Below, piece after piece: positions 25,478 through 35,472 of a stretch of 41,780 bases of DNA; the stretch's first letter is position 1; each line of letters opens with the position of its first letter. Under the pieces are notes generated by a model that was given only the letters and a program-made list of their open reading frames with translations, was not told where the DNA came from and did no database searches. The translations under genes and the position numbers were made by a program. This DNA is from Lachnospiraceae bacterium RM5 (lineage in GTDB: Bacteria > Bacillota > Clostridia > Lachnospirales > Lachnospiraceae), in the NCBI GenBank assembly GCA_900110975.1, contig FOFK01000012.1, positions 1 to 41,780 on the forward strand. The letters are read 5' to 3'.

Positions 25478-28400
25478 GTGAAAGAATTAATTGGGAAATT
25501 ATCCAGAGGTAAAATAGAATATCTTTCAAAAAAACTGATAATCTCTGTATCTGAGATAAATATAGATATGTATGAAAAAGAGGTTTATAAAGGCAGTTTT
25601 GATATTGATAGTGCTGACGAGAGCACAATCAAGGGGATAGTTTACTCTTTTAATAGCAATTTCAAGATTATAAATAATCAGTTCATAGGAAGATATAATA
25701 AGATTAATTATGAAATTAATTCTAAATATTTAGAAGCGCCGGATACTTTAAAGGGGAATATTTCCATTGTAAGTAATGCCGGGGAAGTAACCATTCCATA
25801 TGAAATCCATATAAAAAGTGCAAAAGTTAATAATAGTGTTGATGGTATCTTTTCTTTTGTTGAGCTTGCAAAAAATGACAGGGATGAAGCAAGAAAAGTA
25901 TTTTTATCATCAGATTTTGAAGACCTTATTCTTAAAGATGATATAAGGTCTCATCTTGTTTACAAAGGATTAATAATGGGTGCTGATGTAAACAGGGATA
26001 TGGAAGAATTTCTTGTATCTGTAAATAAAAAGAAACCGGTACATTTGCATATCGAAGAAGAAACAAAAGAATATGGAGTGTTAGAAGAACCTTATAGTGA
26101 TTCTGTAAAACTTACCCTTGATAATCATGGATTTGCAGAGGTAAAGATTAGTACGGATGCTGATTTTATCACATCTTTCAAAGAAAGATTAACAGATGAA
26201 GATTTTGCCGGAAATGTATATGAATTTGATTACCTCATAGATTCAGACAGGCTTCATGCGGGAAATAATTATGGAAAAATAACTTTTAAAACCATATATG
26301 AAACACTTGAACTTAAGATAGTTGTAAAAAATACTAAAGAAAAAGTTATAAAATCAAATAAACATGAAGTAAAGGCTGCACTTGTTGAATTAAACAGATT
26401 ATATATGCAGTTCAGACTTCATAAAATTTCAATTGACAGATGGTCTGAAGAAGCACTTGAAATTATTGAAAAAGCAAGAGCTTATGACGATAAGAGTGTA
26501 TTTTTAAAACTTTTACAGGCACAGATTTATATTATAAAAAAACGTGGTGATGAGGCTAAATATCTTATAGATTCTGTTGCAGATGAAGTGGTTGAAAATA
26601 AAGATAAAGACATCAGATTATATTGTTATTATCTTTATGTAAAGACTCTTCATAAAAGGGAATTAGAACAGACCTTACATGCAACAAAACAGATTAAGAA
26701 GTATTATGAAAATGGTTATGATAAATGGGAATTATTATGGATTCTTTTATATATTGATACTTCTTATGAAAATAATAAAAGTTTAAAACTGGCAAGAATA
26801 AAAGAGCAGTTTAATTTAGGCTGCAGATCTACACTTATTTACTATGAAGCATTGTATGTATTAAATAAACAGCCTGTTCTTTTAAGGGTTATAAATGATT
26901 TTGAACTTTTAGTTTTGAATTTTGGAAGCAAATACGATGCAATTGAATACAGGCTTGCAATTCAATTTTCAGAGATTGCAATGCTTGAAAAGAAATTCAG
27001 ACCTTTAGTATTTAACATACTTGTGAAATTATATGAAAAATATAAAGATAAACAGATTCTTACTGCAATTATAAGTGTTCTTATCAGGGGCAATATGACT
27101 GATGAGAAATATTTTGGATATTATTCTTTAGCAGTAGATGAGGATATTTCCGTAACAAGACTTTTTGAGTATTATGTTCTTTCGATGCCAAAAGATTTTG
27201 ACGGAACCATAAAAAACACTGTACTTATGTATTATGTTTATAATGGCAATCTCTTATATGACAGGGAAGGATTCTTCTATTCAAAAATTATTGATAATAA
27301 AGATAAATATCCTAATGTTTATAAAAATTATAAAAAGTCCATGGAAAGTTATGCTTTATTAGCTTTAAGAGAAGGAAAAAATGATGAGTATACTTCCAAG
27401 GTTTATAAAGATGTATTAGTCCCTGCAATGATAAGGGATGAAAATGTAAATCAGCTTATTGATATATTATCATCTTATAAGATAACTGTAAAAAATAAAG
27501 AGATAAGCAATGTTTATGTGCTTTATAAAGAGATTAGTGAGAAATTCACATTTCCTGTAAGAAATGAAACTGCTTATATTACTATGTATACAGATGATGC
27601 AAACATTCTTTTTATGGATATTAATGGTAATGTTTATCAGGAATCCGTAGATTATGAGATTTGCAAATTATATGATGATAAAGATATAAAAGAGTATGCA
27701 TTTGAAAGTCAGAGTTCATCTCTCTTTGTTTTGATTTCGGAGATTTCAGATGTTCTGAAAGAAGAAAAAATAAGAACAAGAAAAGATGCCGCTATGGTTA
27801 AAAATCTTATTTCTTATGATGAAATCAGAAAAGAGTATAAGAAAAAATTAGTTAATTATCTTATTGATTATTATCATGAAAATCCTGAAGATGAAGAGAT
27901 GGAAGAATTTTTAGATACCATAAAGATTTCAGGATTAACAAGGGAAAAGATAAATAAACTTGCTGAAATATATATTGCCATAGGAAGATATGACAGGGTA
28001 ACTGATATTATAGAGAAATATGGTTACAGAGGCATTGATACAAGAAAATTATTTAAGTACTGTATCAGAATGATAAGGAAAGATGATTTTGATCTCGAGG
28101 ATGATTTACTTGTAGAATGCGCAGCTTACGTATTTGATGATAAAAAATATAATGAGGTAATATTAGAATATTTATGTAAATATTATAATGGAACCACCTC
28201 GAAAATGCTTGAAATCTGGCGTATTTCAAAGGAATTTGATTTTGAAAGCAGGGATTTGGAAGAAAGACTTATTGCACAGATTTTATTTACAGGCAATAAA
28301 CTGGGAAGCATTTCCACTATTTATGATTCTTATTATAAAAAAGGCGGAATAGAGATGATAAGATATGCATATATGTATTATCTTTCATATGAATATTTTG

Positions 28401-29050
28401 TCAGGGAAAATGAAGTGGATCCTCTTTTCTTTAAGCATTTAACTGATGAAATTATAAATGATTTTAAGATAATGGATTTATGCAAAGTCGCATTTTTAAA
28501 ATACTTTTCAGAAAAGGATGAACTATCTGAAAATGCTGTCTACCTTGCAAAAGTGTGCATAGATTATCTTGCAAAGAAGAAACTTATTTTTGATTTTTAT
28601 AAAAAATATGCAAAATACTTTAATATACCTTCGGAAGTGGCTGACAAAGTAACTATAATTTACAGGACTGAGCCAAAAGATAAGGTTATTATCAATTACT
28701 ATATTGAAACTGAAAACAGTAATACTGATGAAGATGATATTTTATCTGAGAGTGAATATATCTCAGATGAAATGAAAAGATGCTTTAACGGCTTGTATGC
28801 TAAGTCATTTACATTGTTCTATGGAGAAAAAATTATATATTACATAAGTAATGTAAAAGATGATAAGATGACATTTTCTGACCGTTTGGAATATGTAATG
28901 GATAAGAATAATGTCATCAGAAATAATTCAAGATATGGAATTATTAATGAAATGGCAATGCTTGCTGATAAGAAAGAAAAGGATGAGATTGTAAAATCTG
29001 CAAACAGATATTTTGTGGAGAAAAATCTCATTGATAAATTATTTGATTAG
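25478..29050 (+). CDS. Giant 1190-aa protein, DUF5717-like
   Basis: The start is GTG, supported by TAGGAGAA eight bases upstream. From memory this matches the DUF5717 family described only in Lachnospiraceae and relatives; the function is unknown. No signal peptide or membrane helix is seen, so it is cytosolic. Residues about 15-120 and 190-290 are rich in beta strands (for example VYEFDYLIDSDRLHAGNNYG) and may be two immunoglobulin-like domains. From about 300 onward the protein is almost entirely helical with repeat-like spacing, consistent with TPR-type superhelix (KARAYDDKSVFLKLLQAQIY). Residues about 690-760 form another strand-rich part (ETAYITMYTDDANILFMDIN). It is followed after 46 bases by a degenerate Hsp70/actin-like gene and then a TPR gene, forming a likely operon and perhaps one complex. 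Confidence 0.7.
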   Translation: MKELIGKLSRGKIEYLSKKLIISVSEINIDMYEKEVYKGSFDIDSADESTIKGIVYSFNSNFKIINNQFIGRYNKINYEINSKYLEAPDTLKGNISIVSNAGEVTIPYEIHIKSAKVNNSVDGIFSFVELAKNDRDEARKVFLSSDFEDLILKDDIRSHLVYKGLIMGADVNRDMEEFLVSVNKKKPVHLHIEEETKEYGVLEEPYSDSVKLTLDNHGFAEVKISTDADFITSFKERLTDEDFAGNVYEFDYLIDSDRLHAGNNYGKITFKTIYETLELKIVVKNTKEKVIKSNKHEVKAALVELNRLYMQFRLHKISIDRWSEEALEIIEKARAYDDKSVFLKLLQAQIYIIKKRGDEAKYLIDSVADEVVENKDKDIRLYCYYLYVKTLHKRELEQTLHATKQIKKYYENGYDKWELLWILLYIDTSYENNKSLKLARIKEQFNLGCRSTLIYYEALYVLNKQPVLLRVINDFELLVLNFGSKYDAIEYRLAIQFSEIAMLEKKFRPLVFNILVKLYEKYKDKQILTAIISVLIRGNMTDEKYFGYYSLAVDEDISVTRLFEYYVLSMPKDFDGTIKNTVLMYYVYNGNLLYDREGFFYSKIIDNKDKYPNVYKNYKKSMESYALLALREGKNDEYTSKVYKDVLVPAMIRDENVNQLIDILSSYKITVKNKEISNVYVLYKEISEKFTFPVRNETAYITMYTDDANILFMDINGNVYQESVDYEICKLYDDKDIKEYAFESQSSSLFVLISEISDVLKEEKIRTRKDAAMVKNLISYDEIRKEYKKKLVNYLIDYYHENPEDEEMEEFLDTIKISGLTREKINKLAEIYIAIGRYDRVTDIIEKYGYRGIDTRKLFKYCIRMIRKDDFDLEDDLLVECAAYVFDDKKYNEVILEYLCKYYNGTTSKMLEIWRISKEFDFESRDLEERLIAQILFTGNKLGSISTIYDSYYKKGGIEMIRYAYMYYLSYEYFVRENEVDPLFFKHLTDEIINDFKIMDLCKVAFLKYFSEKDELSENAVYLAKVCIDYLAKKKLIFDFYKKYAKYFNIPSEVADKVTIIYRTEPKDKVIINYYIETENSNTDEDDILSESEYISDEMKRCFNGLYAKSFTLFYGEKIIYYISNVKDDKMTFSDRLEYVMDKNNVIRNNSRYGIINEMAMLADKKEKDEIVKSANRYFVEKNLIDKLFD

Positions 29051-29096
29051 ATTAAGAAATAATATTTTAAAAAATAAAAAGAAGGAGGGTTTTGAT

Positions 29097-30374
29097 ATGA
29101 AAGAATCGTTTTGTGTTCTTGCGGTTGATTTTTGCAAGGATTATAGTCAGATAGCATATTGCAATGAAACTATGTCAGAACCCGATTCTGTCAGTACAAA
29201 ACTTGGTGACCAGCTTTATCTGATTCCTACAGCCGTCGGATATATAGCAGATGAAGACAGATGGTGCATAGGTGAGGAAGCTATAAGCTATAAAAAGCTT
29301 GATAATGAAAGTGTTTGTACAGATATGCTTGATGCTATTCTCACTGAAACAGGGATTACCCTTTCAGAAAAAAAATATAGCGCCCACGAAGTGGTCACAG
29401 AGTATTTTAAAGGTTTATTAAACCTTGTGGAAAAACTATATCAGATAAAGGAAATTGATAAGATAGTTGTAAGTGTGGAATATCCTGACAGGATTTTAGT
29501 TAATCTTATCAGAAATATTTTAGGTGACTTAGGTTTTTTAAAGGATAATATTAAAATAATAGGCCATTCAGAAAGTCTTATTTATTATACTATTTTTCAG
29601 AAAAAAGAACTCTGGGTTAATGATGTACTTGTATTTGATTTTAATGAGAACCAGTTTTTCGTACGAAGACTTACCACTCACAGGGCAAGAACCCCACAGC
29701 CTGTTATTGTGGAAGAAAATGACCTTTCTAAAAAGTTTAAGATGGAATATTTAAGTGATCCTGAAAAGAAAAAAGAGATGGACAAGGAATTTTTAGTCCT
29801 GATTAAAAGACTTTGTGAGAAATATGTTGTATCCACTGTATATCTTACAGGAAAAGGCTTTTATGAAAACTGGATGGAAGAATCCATAAGATTCTTATGT
29901 CTGCGAAGAAGAGTATTTCAGGGATATAACCTTTTTGTAAAGGGTGGTGCTTATGCAGCAATAAGCATGCTTGGAATAGAAAAAGAAAATGAATATCAGT
30001 TTGTATGTGCAGGAAGAACTGTCATAGATATTTTACTTGAAGTGGATAAGGAAGATAAAGATGTTTTTGTTACTCTTTCAAAGGCCGGAACAAACTGGTA
30101 TGAAGCGGGTGCAAGGGCTGAGGTAATACTTGATGATGTGGACAAAATAAGACTTAAGCTTGTATCTTCACTTAGTAAGTCGGAAAAATATTTAACTATT
30201 GATTTAAATAACTTCCCTCAACGTCCTAACAGGACAACGAGAGTTGAAATAATATTAGCATATAGAAATGATACCCAGTGTATAGTTGTTGCAAAAGACA
30301 TGGGATTTGGAGAGTTTTTCAAAGCTACGGATTCAAGTGTCAAAACAACAATTAACATTGAGGAATACATTTAG
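29097..30374 (+). CDS. Degenerate Hsp70/actin-like protein, DUF5716-like
   Basis: The frame reaches upstream to 29013 inside the previous gene, but GGAGG at 29084-29088 marks ATG 29097 as the start (425 aa). The fold is that of an Hsp70/actin ATPase: first strand FCVLAVDFCKDYSQIAYC (residues 3-20), YLIPTAVGYI and RWCIGEEAI, like the Hsp70 opening, then VLVFDFNENQFFVRRL (about 176-191) where DLGGGT would be expected, and TVYLTGKGFYENWM followed by NLFVKGGAYAAI for the adenosine and final helix parts. The glycines of the phosphate loops are mostly lost, so ATP hydrolysis may be weak or absent. No Hsp70 substrate domain is present. I recall this as DUF5716. It is probably a partner or scaffold for the giant protein upstream. 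Confidence 0.72.
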   Translation: MKESFCVLAVDFCKDYSQIAYCNETMSEPDSVSTKLGDQLYLIPTAVGYIADEDRWCIGEEAISYKKLDNESVCTDMLDAILTETGITLSEKKYSAHEVVTEYFKGLLNLVEKLYQIKEIDKIVVSVEYPDRILVNLIRNILGDLGFLKDNIKIIGHSESLIYYTIFQKKELWVNDVLVFDFNENQFFVRRLTTHRARTPQPVIVEENDLSKKFKMEYLSDPEKKKEMDKEFLVLIKRLCEKYVVSTVYLTGKGFYENWMEESIRFLCLRRRVFQGYNLFVKGGAYAAISMLGIEKENEYQFVCAGRTVIDILLEVDKEDKDVFVTLSKAGTNWYEAGARAEVILDDVDKIRLKLVSSLSKSEKYLTIDLNNFPQRPNRTTRVEIILAYRNDTQCIVVAKDMGFGEFFKATDSSVKTTINIEEYI

Positions 30375-30393
30375 GTAAGAGAGGTGATTTTTT

Positions 30394-31230
30394 ATGAGCG
30401 GTCTTATACTTTGCAGCAGAAAATCGGATATACCTTATAAAATACCTGATGCCGGCATAAATATTTATTCAATTGAAGAGTTATCTTATTATTTATATAA
30501 TAATGCATATTTTCTTGATGAAAATTTCTTTTCGGATGAGCTGATTGATTATATTGAAAAAAATTTAAAACTAAGCAAAACGGCAAAGAAATTAAGAGAC
30601 GGGATGCTCATGAAACAGAATTTTGCCGAGCTTGTAATATATGTCCTTAGTTCTTCAATGTACTACAAAGAGGCAGAAATAAAGGGATTTGAAAAAGAAT
30701 TAAAAGCCATCGGATCTAAGAGTATGTTGGAAAAAATGATGGCAAGGGCAAATATGCTTTATAAAAATGAAAAATATATCACAGCTAAAAAGACATACAA
30801 AAATATTTTGAAAAATAAGATGCATGAAAAACAGGATGATTCTTTTTACAGTGATGTATATACAGGGCTTGGAAAGATATATTTAAAAACATTTTATTTT
30901 GAAAAAGCTTTGCTTGCATTTGAAAAAGCTTATGAATTAAATAAAATAGAAACTACATTAAAAAATCTTATTAATGCAAAGCTTCTGAATGCCTTTGATA
31001 AGGGAGAAGAAGCTGATTTTGACAAGGAAAATGAATTGTTTCCGGGCATTGTATTCAGGGTGAAGGAAGAATTTAAAGATACATATGAAAAGATATGTGC
31101 AAGTGAAGAATATGAAAAAAATGATGGCATTTTTAGATATGATGGCAGAAAAAATGTAGACGATTACTTTGAAAATATATATAATACATTGGAAAAATGG
31201 AAAGAAGATTATAGAAATTATTTATCATAG
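30394..31230 (+). CDS. TPR protein of the DUF5717/DUF5716 operon
   Basis: A 278-aa soluble protein starting 19 bases after the previous gene, with GAGAGGTGA as ribosome site. Residues 1-100 form a distinct N-terminal part (LILCSRKSDIPYKIPDAGIN, then YSIEELSYYLYNN) that I have no family name for. Residues about 105-200 contain two to three TPR-like helix pairs (ARANMLYKNEKYITAKKTYK; YTGLGKIYLKTFYFEKALLA; FEKAYELNK). The tail is charged and helical. The conserved order with the two preceding genes suggests a three-component assembly. valS begins 26 bases downstream and may be co-transcribed. Confidence 0.72.
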   Translation: MSGLILCSRKSDIPYKIPDAGINIYSIEELSYYLYNNAYFLDENFFSDELIDYIEKNLKLSKTAKKLRDGMLMKQNFAELVIYVLSSSMYYKEAEIKGFEKELKAIGSKSMLEKMMARANMLYKNEKYITAKKTYKNILKNKMHEKQDDSFYSDVYTGLGKIYLKTFYFEKALLAFEKAYELNKIETTLKNLINAKLLNAFDKGEEADFDKENELFPGIVFRVKEEFKDTYEKICASEEYEKNDGIFRYDGRKNVDDYFENIYNTLEKWKEDYRNYLS

Positions 31231-31256
31231 TTAATAGAAGAGGAAAGGATATAGTT

Positions 31257-33905
31257 ATGGCTAAGGAACTTGAAAAAAATTATGACCCAAAAGATATTGA
31301 GGAGAGATTGTATGAAAAATGGATGGAAAATGGATACTTTCATGCAGAAGTAGACAGAAGCAAAAAACCATTTACAATTGTTATGCCACCTCCAAATATA
31401 ACAGGTCAGCTCCATATGGGACATGCCTTAGATAATACAATTCAGGATATCATTATCAGAACAAAGAGAATGCAGGGTTATGAAGCTTTATGGCTTCCAG
31501 GAACTGACCATGCATCTATTGCTACAGAAGCAAAGATTGTTGAAAAGATGAGAGAAGAAGGTGTTACAAAGGATGACATTGGAAGAGATGGATTTTTAGA
31601 GAGAGCCTGGGAATGGAAAAAACAGTATGGCGGAAGAATTGTTTCACAGTTAAAGAAAATGGGTTCTTCATGCGACTGGGACAGAGAAAGATTTACAATG
31701 GATGAAGGCTGTTCAGAGGCAGTTAAAGAAGTATTTGTAAAACTTTATAATCAGGGCGTTATTTACAAAGGTGAAAGAATAATTAACTGGTGTCCAAAAT
31801 GTCTTACATCTATTTCAGATGCGGAAGTAGAATATGAAGAGCAGGCAGGAAGTTTCTGGCATTTAAGATATAAGATTAAAGATGAAGACGGATATATTGA
31901 ACTTGCTACAACAAGACCTGAAACATTACTTGGTGATACTGCAGTTGCTGTAAATCCAAATGATGAGAGATATAAAGATTTAGTTGGAAAATATGTTATT
32001 CTTCCAATCGTGCATAGAGAAATTCCTGTTGTTGCAGATGATTATGTTGATATGGAATTTGGAACAGGTGTTGTAAAAATCACACCTGCCCATGACCCTA
32101 ACGATTTTGAAGTTGGTTTAAGACATAACCTTGAAGTGATTAATGTATTAACTGATGATGCAAAGATTACTGATGACTATGAAAAATATGCAGGAATGGA
32201 CAGATACGAAGCCAGAAAAGCTATCGTTGAAGATTTAAAAGAAGAAGGCGCACTTGTAAAAATAGAAGATTACAGCCATAACGTAGGTACATGCTACAGA
32301 TGTCATACAACTATTGAACCAAGAGTTTCAAAACAGTGGTTTGTAAAAATGCAGGGACTTGCAAAACCTGCTATTGAAGCAGTTAAGAATGGAGAAACAA
32401 AATTTGTTCCTTCTCACTTTGATAAAACATATTATCACTGGCTGGAAAATATCAAAGACTGGTGTATTTCAAGACAGTTATGGTGGGGACACAGAATACC
32501 TGCATTTTATTGTGATGATTGTGGTGAAATGGTCGTTACAAAAGAAAGCTCATGCAAGTGTCCAAAATGCGGTAAGGAAATGAGACAGGATCCTGATACA
32601 CTTGATACATGGTTCTCATCAGCATTATGGCCATTCTCAACACTTGGCTGGCCTGGTAATACAGAAGAATATGATTACTTCTATCCAACAGAAACTTTAG
32701 TTACAGGATATGACATCATTTTATTCTGGGTTATCAGAATGATGTTTTCAGGTATTGAGCATACAGGAAATGTACCATTTAAGACAGTACTCATCCATGG
32801 TCTTGTAAGAGATTCATTGGGAAGAAAGATGAGTAAGTCATTAGGAAATGGTATTGATCCTTTGGAAGTTATTGATAAGTATGGTGCTGATGCACTTAGA
32901 TTTACACTTATCACAGGAAATGCTCCTGGTAATGATATGAGATTTTATTATGAAAGAGTTGAAGCTTCAAGAAATTTTGCAAATAAAGTATGGAATGCTT
33001 CAAGATTCATAATGATGAATATGCCTGAAGAAGGAATTGCAGATATTGATAGCATTGATGTATCTAAGTATACAGATGCAGATAAATGGATTTTATCTAA
33101 GTTAAATAAACTTATTAAAGAAGTTACAGAAAACATTGAGAAGTATGAACTTGGTGTTGCAGCAGACAAGCTTTACAGCTTTATCTGGGAAGAATTCTGT
33201 GACTGGTATATTGAGATGGTTAAGCCAAGATTATACAATGAAGCAGATGATACAAAAGAAGTTGCTCTCGCAACACTTAAGTATGTTCTTGAAAATTCAT
33301 TAAAACTCTTGCACCCATATATGCCATTTGTAACAGAAGAAATTTATTGTACATTAAATGAAGATAAAGATTCTATTATGATTCAGAGCTGGCCTGAGGC
33401 TAAAGAAAAATTTGCTTTTGAAGCTGAAGAAGAGGCTGTTGAATTATTAAAAGAAGCTGTAAGAAATATAAGAAACCAGAGAGCTTCATTGAATGTAGGA
33501 CCATCAAAGAAAACAAAAGTATTTGTGGTTACTACAGATTCAAAGGTTGCAGAAATATTTGATAAAGGAAGAGTATTCTTTGAAGGGCTTGCATATGCAA
33601 ATGAACTTAGTATACAGGCAGATAAAGATGGAATAGGAGATGATGCAATATCTGTTGTTATTCCAAAAGCAACAATCTATCTTCCATTTGATGAGCTTGT
33701 TGATGTAACTAAGGAAATTGAAAGACTTACTAAAGAAAAAGAAAAACTCCTTAAAGAATTAGACAGATCCAAAAAGATGCTTTCTAATGAGAAGTTCTTA
33801 AGTAAGGCTCCTGAAAGCAAGATAAATGAAGAAAAAGCTAAGCAGACAAAATATCTTGAAATGATGGAACAGGTCGAAAAACAATTAGAAAGATTAAATA
33901 AATAA
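31257..33905 (+). CDS. valS: Valyl-tRNA synthetase
   Basis: An 882-aa class I synthetase that charges tRNA-Val. The HIGH motif is HMGH within PPPNITGQLHMGHALDN (about 41-57); KMSKS is exact in GRKMSKSLGNGIDP (about 521-534). The CP1 editing domain follows the first motif (ATTRPETLLGDTAVAVNP). A zinc-binding segment has four paired cysteines in YCDDCGEMV and CKCPKCGKEM (about 418-442). The C-terminal 65 residues form the family's coiled coil (KEIERLTKEKEKLLKELD). No T-box leader is present: only 26 bases separate it from the TPR gene, so expression depends on the upstream operon. A terminator follows. Confidence 0.97.
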   Translation: MAKELEKNYDPKDIEERLYEKWMENGYFHAEVDRSKKPFTIVMPPPNITGQLHMGHALDNTIQDIIIRTKRMQGYEALWLPGTDHASIATEAKIVEKMREEGVTKDDIGRDGFLERAWEWKKQYGGRIVSQLKKMGSSCDWDRERFTMDEGCSEAVKEVFVKLYNQGVIYKGERIINWCPKCLTSISDAEVEYEEQAGSFWHLRYKIKDEDGYIELATTRPETLLGDTAVAVNPNDERYKDLVGKYVILPIVHREIPVVADDYVDMEFGTGVVKITPAHDPNDFEVGLRHNLEVINVLTDDAKITDDYEKYAGMDRYEARKAIVEDLKEEGALVKIEDYSHNVGTCYRCHTTIEPRVSKQWFVKMQGLAKPAIEAVKNGETKFVPSHFDKTYYHWLENIKDWCISRQLWWGHRIPAFYCDDCGEMVVTKESSCKCPKCGKEMRQDPDTLDTWFSSALWPFSTLGWPGNTEEYDYFYPTETLVTGYDIILFWVIRMMFSGIEHTGNVPFKTVLIHGLVRDSLGRKMSKSLGNGIDPLEVIDKYGADALRFTLITGNAPGNDMRFYYERVEASRNFANKVWNASRFIMMNMPEEGIADIDSIDVSKYTDADKWILSKLNKLIKEVTENIEKYELGVAADKLYSFIWEEFCDWYIEMVKPRLYNEADDTKEVALATLKYVLENSLKLLHPYMPFVTEEIYCTLNEDKDSIMIQSWPEAKEKFAFEAEEEAVELLKEAVRNIRNQRASLNVGPSKKTKVFVVTTDSKVAEIFDKGRVFFEGLAYANELSIQADKDGIGDDAISVVIPKATIYLPFDELVDVTKEIERLTKEKEKLLKELDRSKKMLSNEKFLSKAPESKINEEKAKQTKYLEMMEQVEKQLERLNK

Positions 33906-33923
33906 AATAAAAAATATTTAAAT

Positions 33924-33959
33924 GAAAAATCATTGTGAGTTATATCGCAATGATTTTTC
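33924..33959. terminator. Terminator after valS
   Basis: A perfect 12-bp stem (33924-33935 with 33948-33959), extendable by two pairs, that contains A-rich and T-rich halves so that either strand offers a T-run. Confidence 0.85.
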
Positions 33960-33994
33960 TAGGTGTAAGATAAAAAAGGTATAAGTATCAGGTT

Positions 33995-35335
33995 ATGGAA
34001 TATAATGAATTTAATTACAATAATGCAGTAGAATATATTTTAAATATCCCAAGATTTACAAAGAAAAATCCTCTTGAGAATACAGCTGAATTTCTTAATG
34101 AATTAAATATAGATAAAGATTCTGAAAAAATAAAAATTATTCATGTTGCAGGGACAAATGGTAAGGGAAGTGTCTGTGCAATGCTTGACTCAGTACTCAG
34201 GGCGAATAAAAAAAGAGTGGGACTTTTTACATCTCCACATCTTGAGAAAATAAATGAAAGAATAAAGATTAATGGTAAAGACATTGATGATGAAGAATTT
34301 TTAGATGCCTTTAAAAAGGTTATGAAGGTAGTTAAAAGTTTAGAAGAAAAAAATATTGCCCATCCAACATTTTTTGAATTTATTTTTCTTATGGCGATGT
34401 ATATTTTTTCAAAGAATGATTTAGAATATGTAATCTTAGAGACAGGAATGGGTGGAAGGCTTGATGCTACAAATTCCATAACAAAAAAATACCTTACAAT
34501 CATAACAAAACTTTCTTTAGATCATACAGAATATCTTGGTGATACTTTAGATAAAATTGCAATTGAAAAACTTGGAATTATAAGAAAAGATACGAAAAAT
34601 ATTTTTTATGATGTAAATGATGAAATTACAAAAATTATTTTGGATGAATCAGAAAAAGTGGGAGCTTTGCCTGTTAAGTGTAATATAAAAGATTTTTATA
34701 TAGATAAAAAATCATTTAATGGTGTTGATTTTTCAATGGTTTGTGGGTATTATAAAGGTTACAGCTTTAAAATACCTTTTATGGCAGAGTATCAGGTTGA
34801 AAATGCTTTGATTGTTTTAAAAGCCGTTGAAAATATTCCTGAAATTAAGGACAATATTAAAGAACTTAAAGAAGGTCTTTTAAATGTAAAATGGCCCGGA
34901 AGAATGGAATTTATCACATCAAATGTTGTGGTTGACGGTTCTCACAATGCCGATGGTATAGATGAGTTTGTAAAAGAATTTAAAAATACTTTTGTTAAAG
35001 GGGATAAATATATTTTATTTTCCGTTGTTAAAGATAAAGATTTTGATTATATGATAAAAAAACTTGCATCTTTAAATACGAAAAAGATATTTATAACAAA
35101 GATTGATTCTGCAAGAGCCCTTGATACAAAGGAAATTTTAGATAAGTTTAAATTGTATAAAGATTTAAATAAAGACTTTAATAATGATAAAAATTCTTTG
35201 GATATAGAAGTTATTGATGATACAAAAAAAGCCCTGGATAAAGCAATAAGTTCATTGAATGAAGATGATATATTGTTTTGTACCGGCTCATTGTATCTGG
35301 TTGGTGAGATAAAGAAAGGAATCCATTATGATTAA
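33995..35335 (+). CDS. folC: Folylpolyglutamate / dihydrofolate synthase FolC
   Basis: A 446-aa Mur-ligase-type enzyme that adds glutamate to folates, and possibly to dihydropteroate. The P-loop HVAGTNGKGSVCAMLDS lies near residues 50-66, followed by LFTSPHLEKINERIKING (about 76-93), ILETGMGGRLDATN (about 147-160), LSLDHTEYLGDTLDKIAIEK (about 173-192) and the late DGSHNADGI (about 311-319), where most homologues have DGAHNPDG. Ordinary length. The stop codon overlaps the start of the following microprotein gene, so the two are translationally coupled. Confidence 0.95.
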   Translation: MEYNEFNYNNAVEYILNIPRFTKKNPLENTAEFLNELNIDKDSEKIKIIHVAGTNGKGSVCAMLDSVLRANKKRVGLFTSPHLEKINERIKINGKDIDDEEFLDAFKKVMKVVKSLEEKNIAHPTFFEFIFLMAMYIFSKNDLEYVILETGMGGRLDATNSITKKYLTIITKLSLDHTEYLGDTLDKIAIEKLGIIRKDTKNIFYDVNDEITKIILDESEKVGALPVKCNIKDFYIDKKSFNGVDFSMVCGYYKGYSFKIPFMAEYQVENALIVLKAVENIPEIKDNIKELKEGLLNVKWPGRMEFITSNVVVDGSHNADGIDEFVKEFKNTFVKGDKYILFSVVKDKDFDYMIKKLASLNTKKIFITKIDSARALDTKEILDKFKLYKDLNKDFNNDKNSLDIEVIDDTKKALDKAISSLNEDDILFCTGSLYLVGEIKKGIHYD

Positions 35336-35471
35336 TTATGATGAAGAAATAAAGAAATTTACACCAAGCCTTGAGGTTGATGATACAGAAGATGCTATAT
35401 ATAACAGCAATATAAAAGATATTACAGATGTTATTCAGGACTTATTAGAAGAAATGAAGGGAAATGAGTAA
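35328..35471 (+). CDS. Acidic 47-aa microprotein between folC and TPR gene
   Basis: An ATG at 35328 overlaps the folC stop (ATGATTAA arrangement) and AAAGGA lies nine to ten bases upstream. The 47-residue product begins MINYDEEIKKFTPSLEVDD and ends DLLEEMKGNE; it is strongly acidic, without Cys or membrane segment. The stop is one base before the chosen start of the next gene, so it fills the gap between two genes exactly. I recall similar short proteins in this position in related genomes, but cannot confirm this. Its tight coupling argues that it is real; the function is unknown, perhaps as a partner of the zinc-ribbon TPR protein that follows. Confidence 0.72.
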   Translation: MINYDEEIKKFTPSLEVDDTEDAIYNSNIKDITDVIQDLLEEMKGNE

Positions 35472-35472
35472 T

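Noticed and set aside
31231-31256. T-box leader for valS
   Set aside because: The gap of 26 bases is far too short and no T-box sequence is visible in the preceding gene's end.
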